Source: Gymnorhina tibicen | Lineage: Eukaryota; Chordata; Aves; Passeriformes; Artamidae | DNA length: 64,000 nt | Reading direction: 5' to 3' | Assembly (NCBI GenBank): GCA_013399875.1 | Contig: VXAZ01000420.1 | Coordinates: 678,616 to 742,615 of the forward strand | Shown: piece after piece, positions 37,787 through 50,302 of the stretch | Position numbering within the stretch: position 1 is the first letter of the stretch | Layout: each line of letters begins with the position of its first letter | Position numbers and translations under genes: made by a program | Notes under the pieces: model-generated | Databases searched by the model: none | What the model was told of the DNA's origin: nothing | The model's input: the letters and a program-made list of their open reading frames with translations, nothing else

Positions 37787-37934
37787 AATATAAGAATTTC
37801 ATTCTAATGTCCTGGAGCCATATCATGCCATTGATTTTTTTTTAAGCAGATTTTGCCATTGATTTAAATGGGGAGTTCTGCTTAAAAATCAATGGCACAA
37901 TATGGCCCTGAGACATTAACGCATTCAGAATATT
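37787..37934. mobile_element. Palindromic MITE-like DNA element (long imperfect hairpin)
   Basis: The left arm 37805-37850 is nearly the reverse complement of the right arm 37877-37918. Both arms contain, in mirrored form, TAATGTC, GGCCATAT or GCCATAT, TGCCATTGATTTTT and AAGCAGA. Mismatches are few, and the left arm has a longer T run. The 26-base centre (37851-37876) holds a smaller palindrome, CCATT-GATTTA-AATGG. Weaker pairing continues outward to AATAT at 37787 and its partner near 37930. The whole therefore folds as one long hairpin. The layout, with a CCATTGACTTCAATGG-like core and GGCC(A)TAT arms, resembles short non-autonomous palindromic DNA transposons that are widespread in bird, crocodile and turtle genomes. 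I cannot assign a library name. No coding capacity is present. Confidence 0.75.
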
Positions 37935-38219
37935 GATGGAAAAGGAAAATAAAACCTTTTGTCAAAAGCTCTTTCTCTCAAAATACTATCCTTTCCCTAG
38001 AAGGTTTAGGCATTCCACTGGATGTTCTAAAATTAAGCAAAAATGCTGTTGAATGCAAGTTAACAATTAGATTTTTTTTCTTAAAAAAACATATGACTGG
38101 CCTCCAACCTTTTAATCAAATAATTGACTAATCACTCACTATGGTACATCTTCACAATCAACTCTTCCAGCTAAACTCATCTCTCCTGACCCACTCCTTG
38201 CCACTTTCCTCCGCACTTC

Positions 38220-38480
38220 ACTTCAGAAAATGTTCAGTACAGCCCATTAAGGAACACTTTAATTCAAGAGGGTCTGGCTGATCAAGAAAAATTAAGCTCC
38301 TAATAACAGCAAAATCGAAAGAAATTTGGACAAAATGACTCTCCGCATCACAGATTTTGTTTACTAGTGGGTAATTAATTCTCCACATATGTTGGGAACA
38401 TCTGTCGCAGTGACCTGCCATCGTATCTGTGAAATGACTGCTGTGCAGCTCCTCTGCAGATCATTAGCAAAGCTCTGAAA
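38220..38480. promoter_or_regulatory. Candidate conserved noncoding element
   Basis: The stretch holds CCCATTAAGGAAC, CTTTAATTCAAG, CTAATAACAGC, GGGTAATTAATTCTCC and GATCATTAGC. CpGs are kept in AATCGAAAG, CTCCGCATC, TGTCGCAG and CATCGTATC. Several homeodomain-like cores within 260 bases plus retained CpGs favour a regulatory island. Short overlapping frames here show no protein-family similarity. Confidence 0.42.
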
Positions 38481-39684
38481 GGAATCTTCCTCTTTCTGCC
38501 CCAAACGGGCATTGCTCTCTGGGGTGTCCACATCCCAGGAGCAGCCCAGGTCTCTGTGACCCTGCTCCTCACCTGCTTCCAGCACCTACCTCTCCTTCTG
38601 AATGATGCATTGTTCAGAGGAAGACCTGGTGTCTGGTAGAAAGATGTGCAAGAGAGACATTACAAGAAAAGTCAGATGGATTTTGTCTTCTGCTGCATTG
38701 CTTGAATTTTGTCACACTTGCATGGGTTAGCTGCCTTCTCAGCTAAGAAATCATCCTAATTCAGTGTTTTAGCAGCAAAACTGCCTATTCTGTTTCTACT
38801 TGGCCGAAGGGCTTTGATGAATGGAGAAGAGAAAGGGAGTTTTTTTCTTTCTGTGGAAAATTTGCTTTCTGTCTGCCTTGGGACATCAGAACAGAATGAG
38901 GATGTGCCAAAGGAAGTAAAACAGGGGCCAAGTTTCCAGGCTTTGTCTTCTATGTTTATATTAAATTATTCTGTAATATCCAAGGGATGAGGTGGTATAA
39001 GAAATCTTCCCTGATTAGAGAAGGGAGATATCAGTGAATACTGACACATGTGCAAATCCCTTTTTTTACCGTAAGTAAAGCAAAAAGCATAACAAATAAA
39101 TGCAAACACTAAAGGAAAAGCCCAGTGTCTGCACATGAAAACCACATTTAGGTCATATATGGGCCAAGTACTGCTCACATGCCAAGGCATAATCACATGC
39201 TTCAGAGCTTTACACATTATTTTCAAGGTCATGCAGAAAATATTTTTCTGGTGAGGCAAGTTCCCCTCCTGCCCTCCCCCATACCCATAGGGACTAAAAT
39301 AAGCTGAGGAGGGTGAACACCTGCAGCTCTCTCAAGACACCTGTGTTTACAGTGAATGCCACAAACCCAACAAATCTTCTTTCACATGAAACAAAAAAAG
39401 ATGCAGACATCAAAGAAAATTAATCTGAGATATCATTATACACAAAACAAAGCACCTACTGTAAGAATCATGTATCTCTCTCCCTCAAATTTTATTATAT
39501 ACAGGGATTATATACAGAGATCCTGCCATTCTCAGATTTCCTTTAATTTTGAAATACCTTTTCTAACATTCTCCAAATGTGCATTTTATCCCAAATCTAG
39601 GATTAAATGATGTCTTTAAACAGTTTTCTAATTTTATTTTTTTCAAGGGACACTGCCACATTAAAATTCTGAGTAAATCTGAAC

Positions 39685-39740
39685 CAATGGTGTAACTCCA
39701 CCGGTACATGAGCAACAATCCTGATGTACATCCACCAAGA
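39685..39740. mobile_element. Palindromic MITE-like fragment (GTGTAACTCC type)
   Basis: The words AATGGTGTAACTCCACCGGT, then CAACAATCCTGATGTACATC and CACCAAGATT, match pieces of the GTGTAAATC/TAACTCC palindromic layout seen at 41725. In particular 'cctgatgtacatccacc' resembles CCTGATTTACACCGG. The centre is eroded. Confidence 0.4.
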
Positions 39741-40060
39741 TTGCTGAATCTCTCTATTTATTAAAAAACCAAACCCAACAAATCCTTACCGCTATTTCAG
39801 ATTATAACAGAAAGGAGAAATCCAAGTTTAAATATTTCTTCTGAAATTAAGAAACAATTTTTATCTTCTGCATAAAGGCTGATCATGTGTAGGCTGAAAT
39901 AAAGTACGATGAAGTTAGTCTGTAAATCATAAAACACATATAAATATAAAATAAATGTCTTGCTATTGAACACAATTGGTTGTATTAATTTTTCAAGATG
40001 CACAGTTTGTTCTGTGAATGTACAGTTTGTTGGAGTGTACAAATCACTCCAAAGAAATTG

Positions 40061-40200
40061 TAGCCAGAGCATAGGGCTGGGAATTGGGAGATGGGAACTA
40101 CTCCTGACTCGGCTGAAAACTACCTGTGTGACCTTGGCAAACATCTTAAGACTCATAGGACTGATGGCTGCTTAATGAGATAATCTGCTATGAAAAATGG
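40061..40200 (+). mobile_element. MIR-like SINE fragment
   Basis: The words TAGCCAGAGCATAGGGCTGG, AATTGGGAGATGGGAACTAC, TCCTGACTCGGCTGAAAACT and ACCTGTGTGACCTTGGCAAA follow the MIR (amniote type) order. That order is an AGAGCA-GGGCTGGGAGT head, GAGA-TGGG, TCCCGGCTCTG, and CTGTGTGACCTTGGGCAAG. After the CTTGGCAAACATCTTAA region the copy loses the CTCAGTTTCC section, and similarity ends near an AAAATGGGGGTGGGGG remnant. Its head is better kept than in the other two copies. Confidence 0.65.
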
Positions 40201-41724
40201 GGGTGGGGGTATCAGGTAAGAACATATGTGTGCTCATGAGAAGAAGAAAGAGCTTCTGAGGCAAATAATTATTCAACTAAGTCAGTGTTTCCAAAGGTTT
40301 TGCGACATCCTACATACAAAGTCTGAAATTATGAAGACTGTAGGAACAAGAGCAAATGGAAGAACTGCATCACTAGACTTGCCTTACAGAAAGTGACAGG
40401 GTCAGGAGGCACTTCGGAATGGAACCACATTCAAGGCAGGATTTGGTATTGCACGTATGAAGAGAACAGGCTGCCTGGGCAGCACGGAAGTGGCTTTGAC
40501 AGCAGGGGAGAAAGTGAAGTTCAATCATTGATCCTTTACACTACCAGAAATACTGAAACAATTTTATAAAGAGATGCAAACTTGTTGCTTTGGATTTACA
40601 GAGGGGATTCATTAAAAAGGAAATGTACTTTGTTGCATTTCTAGCAAGAATAAGACAACATGTCTGGATTCCCCACAGGCCTCTAGGGCTCAAGGAGAGA
40701 AGTTTGAGAAAGACTGAGAAACAGAAAATCTATTAGCAATGCAGGGTCTCTGACAAGCAATCTCAGAAATTGCAAGGCCTCCAGGAGACAGCATTCACAT
40801 GTATTTATGTATATACATATCCATTCAAGTCTCATCTCATGTGGTACTAGTGAGAGTTATATCAGATATGTGTTATTGCAACATGGTAGGGTTCAGAGAT
40901 GTGGAAAGGACTACCTGCACTGCATGCCCAGTGTATTTCCAGTTAGAGACTGTTCAGCAAATTCTTCAAAGCAGACCTTCTCCTTGTGGATCACAAAAAT
41001 AGCAATGAGAGGAAGTTTCCTACCACGATCAGCCCGAGCAATTTTTAACCATTAAGTAATATAGGTGAGTATCATCCCCATCTCCTTCTCTCTGTCCAGT
41101 TCCATAAATTCAAGAGGATCAGGGCAGAGGGAAGAGAGCATAATCTCAACCTTTACCTTCGAAGTTCACAGCAAATCTACACACAAGTACACTGCCTTGT
41201 ACTGTCTTCACTCCCCCTGTAATCCCTGACAGTGTAGATTCTTCTGCATACTTTCAATCTAGAGAAAGTTTAGAGAAAGTTGACTGTGAAAAGTCAGAAC
41301 AGCTTTGGAAATTAATAGTGCTCCAAAGATGCGGGGGTGTCAAAATGGCTGTGGCTACCCACAGACAGTGTCTCCAGACACCTTTTCAAAGGTATTCTGA
41401 AATGTTGATCAATTCTGCAAGAACTCTTGCAAGTTAGATTTTTGTGAGGAGACCTTCTTCATCCCTGCATTGCCCTCCTTTCCACTTCTCACCATGCACA
41501 CTTCTCCTTTCCTTCAAGCTGGAAGAAGTCAGAAGGAACTCTTCCACAGGAGATTTTAAAGGGTTTACTTCCCACAAATTCCTCACATGTAGCATTCCCC
41601 CACCCCGTCCATGGCAGACCCTGGTCTGACCCAATATCATTCACTGTTCTTTCTCTAGGCTGTAATCTCTAGCTCTCCCAGGGGAGCAAAACCAGCAGCC
41701 AAATATCTACTGACAGCTTTGCAT

Positions 41725-41804
41725 GTGTAAATCCATAGCAACTTCATTGAAATCACTAGAATTAGTTTGGTTTGACACCAGTAAGAAGAAGAGCTGGATT
41801 TGAC
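41725..41804. mobile_element. Palindromic MITE-like fragment (GTGTAAATCC type)
   Basis: The tract reads GTGTAAATCCATAGCAACTT, then CATTGAAATCACTAGAATTA, then a diverged GTTTGGTTTGACACCAGT and GAGCTGGATTTGAC. The order GTGTAAATC, (G)TAACTYCATTGAAATCA, ACACCAGT, GGATTTGAC follows the second common layout of the sauropsid palindromic repeat, in which GTGTAAATC arms flank a CATTGAAGTCAATGG core. It is clearly degenerate. Confidence 0.55.
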
Positions 41805-42960
41805 TTATTAGCACAATAAGGGAGAAATTAGTTAGATTACACTAAGGATTTCTTTGATAAAAAACGTTTAGTTTTCATTTAACCAGTGCAAAGGTAACAG
41901 CATAATTCCCTTAAGGAATGTTCAGAAATAGTGGCCTATATAGAAAGAAGGAAAACCCTTAAAGAGGAGTATGCTGTCAGGGAGAGTGATACTGATGCCC
42001 AGGAGAGCTGTATATAATTAGCTGTCATCATTTACATGGTTAGTTTCTTCACCACATACAAAATATACATAATTACAGTTCACTTACAAAGGATTCATTT
42101 GCTGTGTTCCATATCTTATGAATTTTTATGGCACATAAGTCAGTTATCATTAAGTTAAAATCTAGGCCAAAATTTCTAGAAAACTTCCAAGCAACAATCT
42201 TTCATGGATTGCAGGAGAATCAGCTATGACTGCTTGGTACTATAGTTGCTAATCCTTCTAAAACTCAGTGTTTAGTTATTTGTAACCACATCAAATATTG
42301 AGCTTGTTACTCATTTGACTTAGTTACAAACAACTAAAATTTGACACTTTTGATGCATGTTAAAAGCTCAGAAAAGGCTTCAGAAAACCTTAGTCAAAAT
42401 AATTCAGCTATTTAAATTCATATTAATAGGGAAAAAATAACTTTTATATCTTGGAAATTATTAAAAATCATGCCACTGAGAAACTGTACCTGAACTGGAA
42501 TTTTTAAGGCCAGTCTTGTCAGGAAAGAGAATGCACCAACCTTTAAGAGAGATATGAACTTCAGCCAAATTTTGATTCTTCTGTAATCTGCAGAGATTCC
42601 AGCAGGTAAATTGTCTGAGGACCAGAGCACAATAAAAACGTTCTCAGAAATCAGATATGGGGAAAAAACAGTAAGAAAACATTTCCAGGTGGTACACAGA
42701 CTCAAATATTTCTGAGTCTGACCGTGCCTTTGCTGCTAACAAATTAATGTGATGTTCACTGGCCATTTAAAATTTTCATCTCCCCTCTTTTTATGGATTT
42801 AGAGTTGCTAACAACTTACTATTAGTATGAGGCAGTTTGATTTTAAATAAGGAAGCAGCTGAATTAATTTCTATCTGTAACCTCTGAGGAAGCAGAAGTA
42901 CAATATTTTTATAAATAATATTAATCAAGGTCCTTGACTGTAGGGAGAAAACACCTCCTT

Positions 42961-42978
42961 GTTTATTTATTTATTTAC
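42961..42978 (+). repeat. (TTTA)n microsatellite
   Basis: GTTTATTTATTTATTTA is a short tetranucleotide run of about four units. Confidence 0.85.
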
Positions 42979-44379
42979 CTCTACACTAATGAACATGAAT
43001 TTCTAAACAAAATTCTGTAGAATAAGACTGACTCTAGAATGACTGACTAGAAATCAAAACCTCATTGTTAATATGGCATAAAATGTTGGCTTAGAAGAAG
43101 CCAGAATTCCCTTTTGGCTCAAATTCATTCTAACAGTACTGTAGAGGGCTAATATTGTCTTATCAGAAGCTATACTGACTATATATATTCTGCTATCTCA
43201 CTACCAGCGCAAGAATAATTGTGCTTTATGGGTAATAGTGTTCTTTCTTCCTGTGTTTTTCAAATTCTTGAAAACCTTCCTCGAAACTTAGATTATTGGA
43301 GAAGTTGATTTTAAATGCAGGTTAAGAAGGGGCCCAATACTACAATAGCCCTCTGAAAAGAGAAAAAGGTAAAACCTGGGCAAAAGGTATCAGAAAATAA
43401 AGTAGGAGCACATTTTTACCATGTCTAGAGTAAACTTAATGTAAATTTATGAAATATGTACATATGCATATATTTGCAGACAAAGTACTTTATGGAGCTT
43501 GATCTGAAGTCCTTTAAAAATGGCAGCTTAGAAACAGCAGTCAAGAAGCCAGGAACAATGAACGCAGTGGATCTTTCTGAAAAAAATGTTTCCCAGTGAT
43601 TTCCAGACAAAGGGAGAGGAAATAGTGCAAAACACACCAACCATCTCTGCAAATAATGTTTAGGCTCAGCTTATGGTGGGTAAATGCCTCCAGGAAATGA
43701 TTGAAGCTTCCAACATGTGCATGATGCAAAGGAAATGGTCTAGAATATGCAATTGGAGCTTCTTTTAAAGGAATCAACAAACATAAAACCCTCTGTGTAC
43801 TCATGCAGAAGAATAAGACTGCAGACTGCTTGTTTGCCCCAGAATTTGACACTGGCCTGAGGGCAATATTTGAATTCCACCCACTGTCATTTCTATGCTC
43901 AATGTCCTTCAAATTTCTCAAATCTCTTTCAGCTTTGCCCTACATGGCGACTGTCAGTGCACTGTCTGTAGATGTTTGTATGTGAACTACAATATTACTT
44001 TTTTTACGTAGTATTACTAATATAGATAGATGATTCTTTAAACTCTGCTTGTATGTCCATTGGATTGGCATTTAGATGCTGGTAGCTGTGGTCTATTGAC
44101 AGCAATTGAGCAACATAGCTTTAACTAAGCCGTCTTTCTGCACCTTGGTTTGCTAAGCACCCTTGGCACATCTGGAGGCAGCACTCTGCCTTGGGAAAGA
44201 CAGGAAAATAGAGGAACTGGAACTGTGAGTTAAGTATTTTAAAATCACAATTAAATATTGGATTCTCTTCTGATTTGTAACATTTTGGAAGGTTTGACCA
44301 CGGGTGCCTAGGTTGCTACTATATTTCCCTGTGTGGTCAAACACTGAAGCTTTAGCAGAGCTCCAACTTCTTCAAGCAA

Positions 44380-44770
44380 ATGTTGTGAGAAACTAACAGC
44401 TGCTCAAAAAATGTGACTCGCATGGCACTTTAATAATGCATTTAAATTGCTGAGGGACATAGTTGTGAAGACTTGAATGTACCACACCTTCCCACACACC
44501 GCATGCAAGACTGCATTTAAAAATTTGCGAAGTCTAAGCAGATGCTGTTACCATGACAAATGACTTTTTAATCAGTCATAATTTTGCACTAAGTGCTGTA
44601 TAAGTGCCCTTTGTTTCACTACTTAAACTGTCAATGGCTAACAATGGAAGTCACAGACTAGTGCCTGTCATTAAAAGCAATGGAAAAAAATCAATACCAT
44701 TTTTAATTAAAGCTGCCCAATGGCTTGAGCTTTTAGGAAAGGAATTCTCCTTATCAGTACATCTTGCCTT
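44380..44770. promoter_or_regulatory. Candidate conserved noncoding element
   Basis: This is non-repeat sequence with retained CpGs (GACTCGC, CACCGCATG, TTGCGAAG). The imperfect palindrome ATGACTTTTTAATCAGTCAT spans 44560-44579, with TGACT/AGTCA half-sites around a TTAAT core. Other words are CTTTAATAATGC, GCCCTTTGTTTC (SOX-like), GTCATTAAAAGC and TTTTTAATTAAAGC. These suggest an enhancer core. The overlapping open frame at 44604 has no recognisable domain. Confidence 0.42.
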
Positions 44771-47700
44771 CAAGCCCTTTCTGGCACTTCAGAAGTTAAC
44801 ACACAGGCAAATTATGGCATTTGCAACATGCTTCTGGAAAGAAGAAAAGAACGGAGCATGAGAGGAATTAAGGGAAAATATTTTCTGTGTGATTGGTGTT
44901 GGTAGGGTAGGGATAAAGTACATGATGCCTGTGGAAACCCTAAAGCATGCTTTTTATTAGACCTTTGAAAATATGGAATAATATATAAAGAGATACCCTT
45001 GACAGTAAAAGTTGCAGTATAGATTTTTCTGTACAGACTTGTGAAAAAGCAGCTTGAAAAACTTCCTGTTGCTGTCATTATTATTGGAGTATTTGTGTTA
45101 TTGACTGCCTCAAGCGACTTGTCTTTCTTTAGTCTCTTCTTACCCCTGAGTGCTCAGGTTTTTTTCTTGTTGTGTTTTTCTAATACCTTCTGTTTCTCTG
45201 TCATCTCCAAATATGTTTCTGAAGAAGCAGATGTATTTTTCACTCATGGTGATAAAATCTTTACTGGTGTACCTTTAATGGCAATAACCTACAACTGTAA
45301 TTTCTCAATAGAAGAGGACTTTGACAGGAATAAATATAAGGTTTGGGACAAACAGATGATCTTTCTGGGTACTTGTGGATAGATAAAATTTCTAAGTGAG
45401 CATATTTATTTTGAAATTCGGGAAAATTTTTTGGACTAGGTAAAATTGTATTGAAAGGCATAAAATATGAGGCAAAAGGGCACTTGAGTACTATAGTATA
45501 TGTTCACTTATGTTACTAAATCATCAAGCAATTTTGTAGCATATGTGAACTTGGCATGACCTATGAAAACTTGTATTCCTTTTACATTCTAGACAAAGTT
45601 ATAGTCTCAGTAAATAGAAATTATAAAGAGCATGATCTCTTTTTTCATGTAAATAGCACTTTTAGGTTTCTGTAGGTTTAGACTGTGATCCTTTTATTTG
45701 CAAACTGAAGACTGGTGAACTAAGAACCACAAAATGGAGTATTAAAAATTCTATATTTCTGGGACAAATGGCTAGATGTTTTTGAATTTGACATTTGATT
45801 AAATATTGGAGCAAAAATAAGAATAGAATTCAGGACTTCTGTAACTTTCACCAAGTGTATGACAGTATGAATAAGCTGATCCTGTGAGCATTATGTGGTT
45901 AATAGTGCTTTCACAAGATGTTTGCATAAGCAATACCTAGTTTCTAACATATGCCAGATTTCCACCTTATACTTCTGATTTAATCACCTGTGTCTCAGCT
46001 TTCTTTTCCCCTTTTATTTTCCTTTGTGGGATATGTAGAGGGTAGACTTTTTGTCATAGCAGTAGCATTTAGCATGCAGCATTTCTTTTGCTTAAATTAC
46101 AGAACTTCCATAAGGAGTAATGAAGAAGAAAATGGCAGTGGAAGAAAAAGCAGCACCAACTGTGCATAAGATATATGCACAATGCTAGCAAATGAAAAAA
46201 ATACCATAGAAGTAATGCTTTGGGATTTGGCAGCGCATCCAACATTCTTGGCTACAACCAGCATGGCCTATCTGCCCTGACTGAGCTCAAGGGACTTCTT
46301 ACTCTGCTTTCATCCAAGTCAGTCTTTCAAATTTGCTCTCTGATCAAGATTCAGATGGCTGGACTTCTTTAAAGGGAAGCTAGAGATATGGAATAAAAGT
46401 TCCTGAAGATAATTTTCCCTGTTCTCTGCTGACAACAGCAGCAATCCACAGTGACCAGTCCCAGTGCAGCTCAGGAGCATGTTAAAGTGTTTCACTGAGG
46501 ACATGGCATTTCTTGTGCCAAGAGGTCCTATCCAGCCCACTTTTCCTGACTGCCAGGCAAGATGTGATATGAGATGAGATGGGACTGTGGGCTTCACTCT
46601 CAGGACTGAAGGAATTATGTCAGACCTTGATTGTGTGAAGTAACTGAGGGCAGCCAGTTAAGCTGCCTCTGTGGACACTGTGCCCCCTCAGAACTGGTAC
46701 AGAAAGACGGCTTCTGGAGGGTGTTGAACTGGACTAGGCTGATACTGTTTTATATGGCAAGTGGCACGCATTCTCTTGTGTTCCTTTCTCAGGTTATCCC
46801 TGCTGAAGCAGAGAACTCAGCTGAGCTGTTGCTTCCAAACTGAAAGGTGTCCAGAAAGAAGTGCCTATGGAAAAGGTAACAGTGACTGAAGCACTAAAGC
46901 TCTGCAGGTAGGACATGTCTGGCACTCAGAGTATCATCTCTCCCCTGGCTCTTTGGGTGTCCACTTGCTTACACTTGAACAAGTTGCTTAGTTTCCGTCA
47001 TGTCTCTGTGCATTGGAATCTAGACCGGCCTTGCCAACACCAAAAGCTCAATAAGTAAAGTTCAACGAAAAAAATTACTGCCCTTCCAAAACGTGTCTTG
47101 TCTGGTATCTACCGTGGGTCTGTGTCCTCCAACAGTGCACTTTTCCCATTCCTGTCTCAGACAATGAGCAGCAGAATTTCTGGGGAGTTTTTGCCTTTTG
47201 ATCTCCTCTCTGATCTAATGCAATTGTCCACTGGCAGAAGCGCTGCGAGGTGCAGAATAAAGTAATGAAGCTAATCTGATTTCCAGCCCCCAACCCCAGT
47301 ATCTACATGCCCTTATTATATTAGATTCCTAATGAGATTCTCTGTCTGCACTCCAGAAACCGGGCTGGAAATGTATGTATATGTGGGGAGGGGGGATGTT
47401 GTGGAAGGTTGCCTCCATTTACATCCCATCTTTAATGGATAAAATCTGCCTGTCCTTGAGTTGCAAGGAATCTGCCTCCAAGATTTCTTGAGGGAGAAAC
47501 TTCTAAAATTGCCAAGAAAAAAATTTATATATTTAACACTGATAAGTCTTTTGTATGGCAACAAATGCAAACACAGGAGAAATGCAGGGAGGAATCTTCT
47601 TGTGAAGGTCTTGTGCACCTGCCTGATAAAGCTGGAAGATTTCCTGAATTGAGTGGTGAGTGAGTTGGAGGGATGCACCTGAGCTGAAATTCCCAGGAAG

Positions 47701-50241
47701 AACTGAATGAACTCTGGGAAGAACTCTGAACAAACTAGTTTTGTGTTGTTGAGCAGCAAACACAGTTAATTCCTTGTGAGTAAAGAGCCTGTACACTTTT
47801 AAAGGTCCCATGAAATGTAGTCATGTAAGTCATGCAATCCATACCTAATCCTCACTAAAAAGTACAGTTCTTGTCTTTCTCAGCTATACAGAGCCATTTC
47901 CAAGCAGTTTTTAATAAAGAAGGTGGGAGCTGCTGGATGCTGTGGAGCTGGCCAGTAATGGGGCCATCCCAGGCTAAAATTCATGCACCAGAACCATGTT
48001 TCTCCAGTTTGGTCATAAATAAGCCTCTCCTGCTATGCTGGATTTGATGCATCTTAGAAAACAAACAGTATTGCTCAGAGAGTGTATGCTGATCATGGAT
48101 GATTTTTACTTTCCTTAGAGGCCAAGTTGTAACTTCAGCTATGTCACTGAAATGTACCTGCTGTAATGCAGTAACAGAATAACCATCACCTAACAGAGTA
48201 AACTCTCTGGCTCTCCTCAGTACAGTGAAAAGCATTGCCAGCAAGGCCTGAATCCAGCTTCATGCTTGACAGGCCCAAACCTGGTCACTTCAAAACTGAG
48301 TTTGCCACTTTGTCCTGAGGCAGAAATTTTTTGCTAAAAAGAACCCTCGTGACTACTGGGTGTTTGTGGATAAAATGCCTTTAAAAGCAGTTTAATAGCC
48401 TCATCTGGTTCCTTCATGGACAAAGGTCCATATCACAGGAGCACTATACATAATTCACCACAAGAGAGCCCCAGAACTAAGCAAGAAAGCTAAATTACCT
48501 GTCACTTCCAGAAGAAGTGTTCCCTTTGGGTCAAGGTTGAAATCATTGGTAAACCGATGTGAAGAAGATCACATTGGTCTCCGTATGGATTCCTTTCCTG
48601 TGTCAGGACTGCAGAGAAATAAGGGAGGCAGAATGAATGCCAGCTAAAATTTCCAAGTTATTCTCAATTCTTATTCACAAACCAGCGAGCCTGTCCCTGA
48701 TCAAAGCTTGAGGGATAAAGCAGCATTGATTCTTCCACTAAAGCAAAACAACACATCTGGCAGAGCACGTATTCTGCTCACAGGAGTGTCCTGTCAGAGG
48801 TGCGAGGCACTACGGCTTTGTCTGAATACAAAAAACACCTCATTATTACCTGGGATGGGAAATGCTGCTAGTTACAGGGAGCGAGTATGACTTCAGGAGT
48901 ACAGTTCATGAGAAGTAGATGCCATCTGGCTGTCATTAAGTGGCTGATTGTGGCTTTCTGTGATTGACTGGTGATTGATTGACAGGTGGTTGAGAGGAAA
49001 GGGATATAGTGTGTCAGCCAGACCCGCCAGCCTTTTGTTTCAGTCCTGTAATTTTTGTGTAGCTATCAGGGGGGCAATTTTTCTTTCAGTCCTACTCACA
49101 TTGCAACCTCCATGTCAAGTAGACCTGAAGTCTGCAGAGAACAACAGGAGCGTGGGGAAATTATTCCACCAAACACTCATACTCCCGCAAACATTCACAG
49201 TTTAATTCTACAAAAAAGGTGCGATTTAAAGAAGATATTTTGTCCTATCTTCCCTTTCCCACATGCTCTTATTTCCAAAGGCTGTAAGGAATGAATTTAT
49301 GCTCTGTCACATTAAGTTTATAATCACTTTAAACATTTTAACAGTTTAATAACACCTTTTCTATATGTTACTTGAAAAAACTGAAGCATAACTGATAGGA
49401 CATAGAAAAGTAAAGTCAAATTAAGCTTGCAATGGTCCACAACAAAATATTTGGGACTGAAGCATTTGTTTCTCCCTGAAAATTAAAGTGACTTAGGCCT
49501 ATGTTGTTCTGAGCAAGGTTTGCTCCCCATTCTCCTGTTCTTCTCAGGTTTAAATATGCATAGAGTAAACTGCTTTTTGGGAGTGGAAGCACATGGCAAA
49601 GGCTTTATTCAGAGCTGGATCATGAACACTCCGTGTGCAGTCTCTACTAGGAGCGTGTGCCATGGGAGTGGGTGGGATCTGCTCTGCCTCTCCACAGCAC
49701 TCACATGGATTATCACAGCAAAGTTTCAAATTGCTCAGGTGTATGGGATCTCTGCTAGAGACTGAGCTTGCAGTCTAAGCAGTGCCATCCTAAGGCTGGA
49801 AGCATCCCAAGGGAGGTGGTGGTTGCGGTAGGGGCTGCTCTAAACTGGGAGGGTGGAGCAGTTTCTGAGGAAGACTCCAAGGTCAGTAAATGAGCAAGTA
49901 GAGTAAGAGATTGGAACGCAGCTCAAGATGGTCAGTAGTATCTAGCTGGCTGTTCCTCAATTTCCAGAGTTTGGCAATGTGTCTTTTCCTCTGCAGGGGG
50001 CTAAAATTTGCCTCACTGAAGTTTTTGGGAATGAGGCAATCCATGCTTGCAAAAGGACTTTTCTATGCCCAAGTTAGGCCTTATCAGGTCTGCTTTAATT
50101 ACGGTTTGCACATTAGTCTGATGTGCAAAAATTAGTCCTTGGGCAAAATCTTCTTTGCTTTCTGCACTAGGACAGTTGCTTCCAAATAAAGAATTAAATA
50201 ACTTGTAAAATCTCAACAAAGATACTGGAACAGAAAAGCTC

Positions 50242-50302
50242 ATTGATATTAATGTTGATATGTCACTATTGATATTAATGGGGATTTCTGCTTAAAACAT
50301 AG
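50242..50302. mobile_element. Half copy of palindromic element with 13-bp direct repeat
   Basis: The stretch 50268-50295 (ATTGATATTAATGGGGATTT then CTGCTTAAA) matches the right half of the 37787-37934 element (CATTGATTTAAATGGGGAGTTCTGCTTAAA) with few changes. The word ATTGATATTAATG also occurs just upstream at 50242-50254. Either the core palindrome was locally duplicated or the left arm has decayed to resemble it. Confidence 0.45.

Larger units (their letters stand above)
38481..44379. other. Intergenic sequence with MIR and palindromic fossils
   Basis: Beyond the repeats at 39685, 40061 and 41725 and a TTTA microsatellite, no feature is recognisable. Frames are at most 126 codons and overlap on opposite strands. 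Confidence 0.6.

Noticed and set aside
47316..47759. Longest open frame (147 codons, minus strand)
   Set aside because: No recognised domain, other overlapping frames on both strands, no splice or promoter context. In 64 kb of six-frame sequence one frame of this length is expected by chance.
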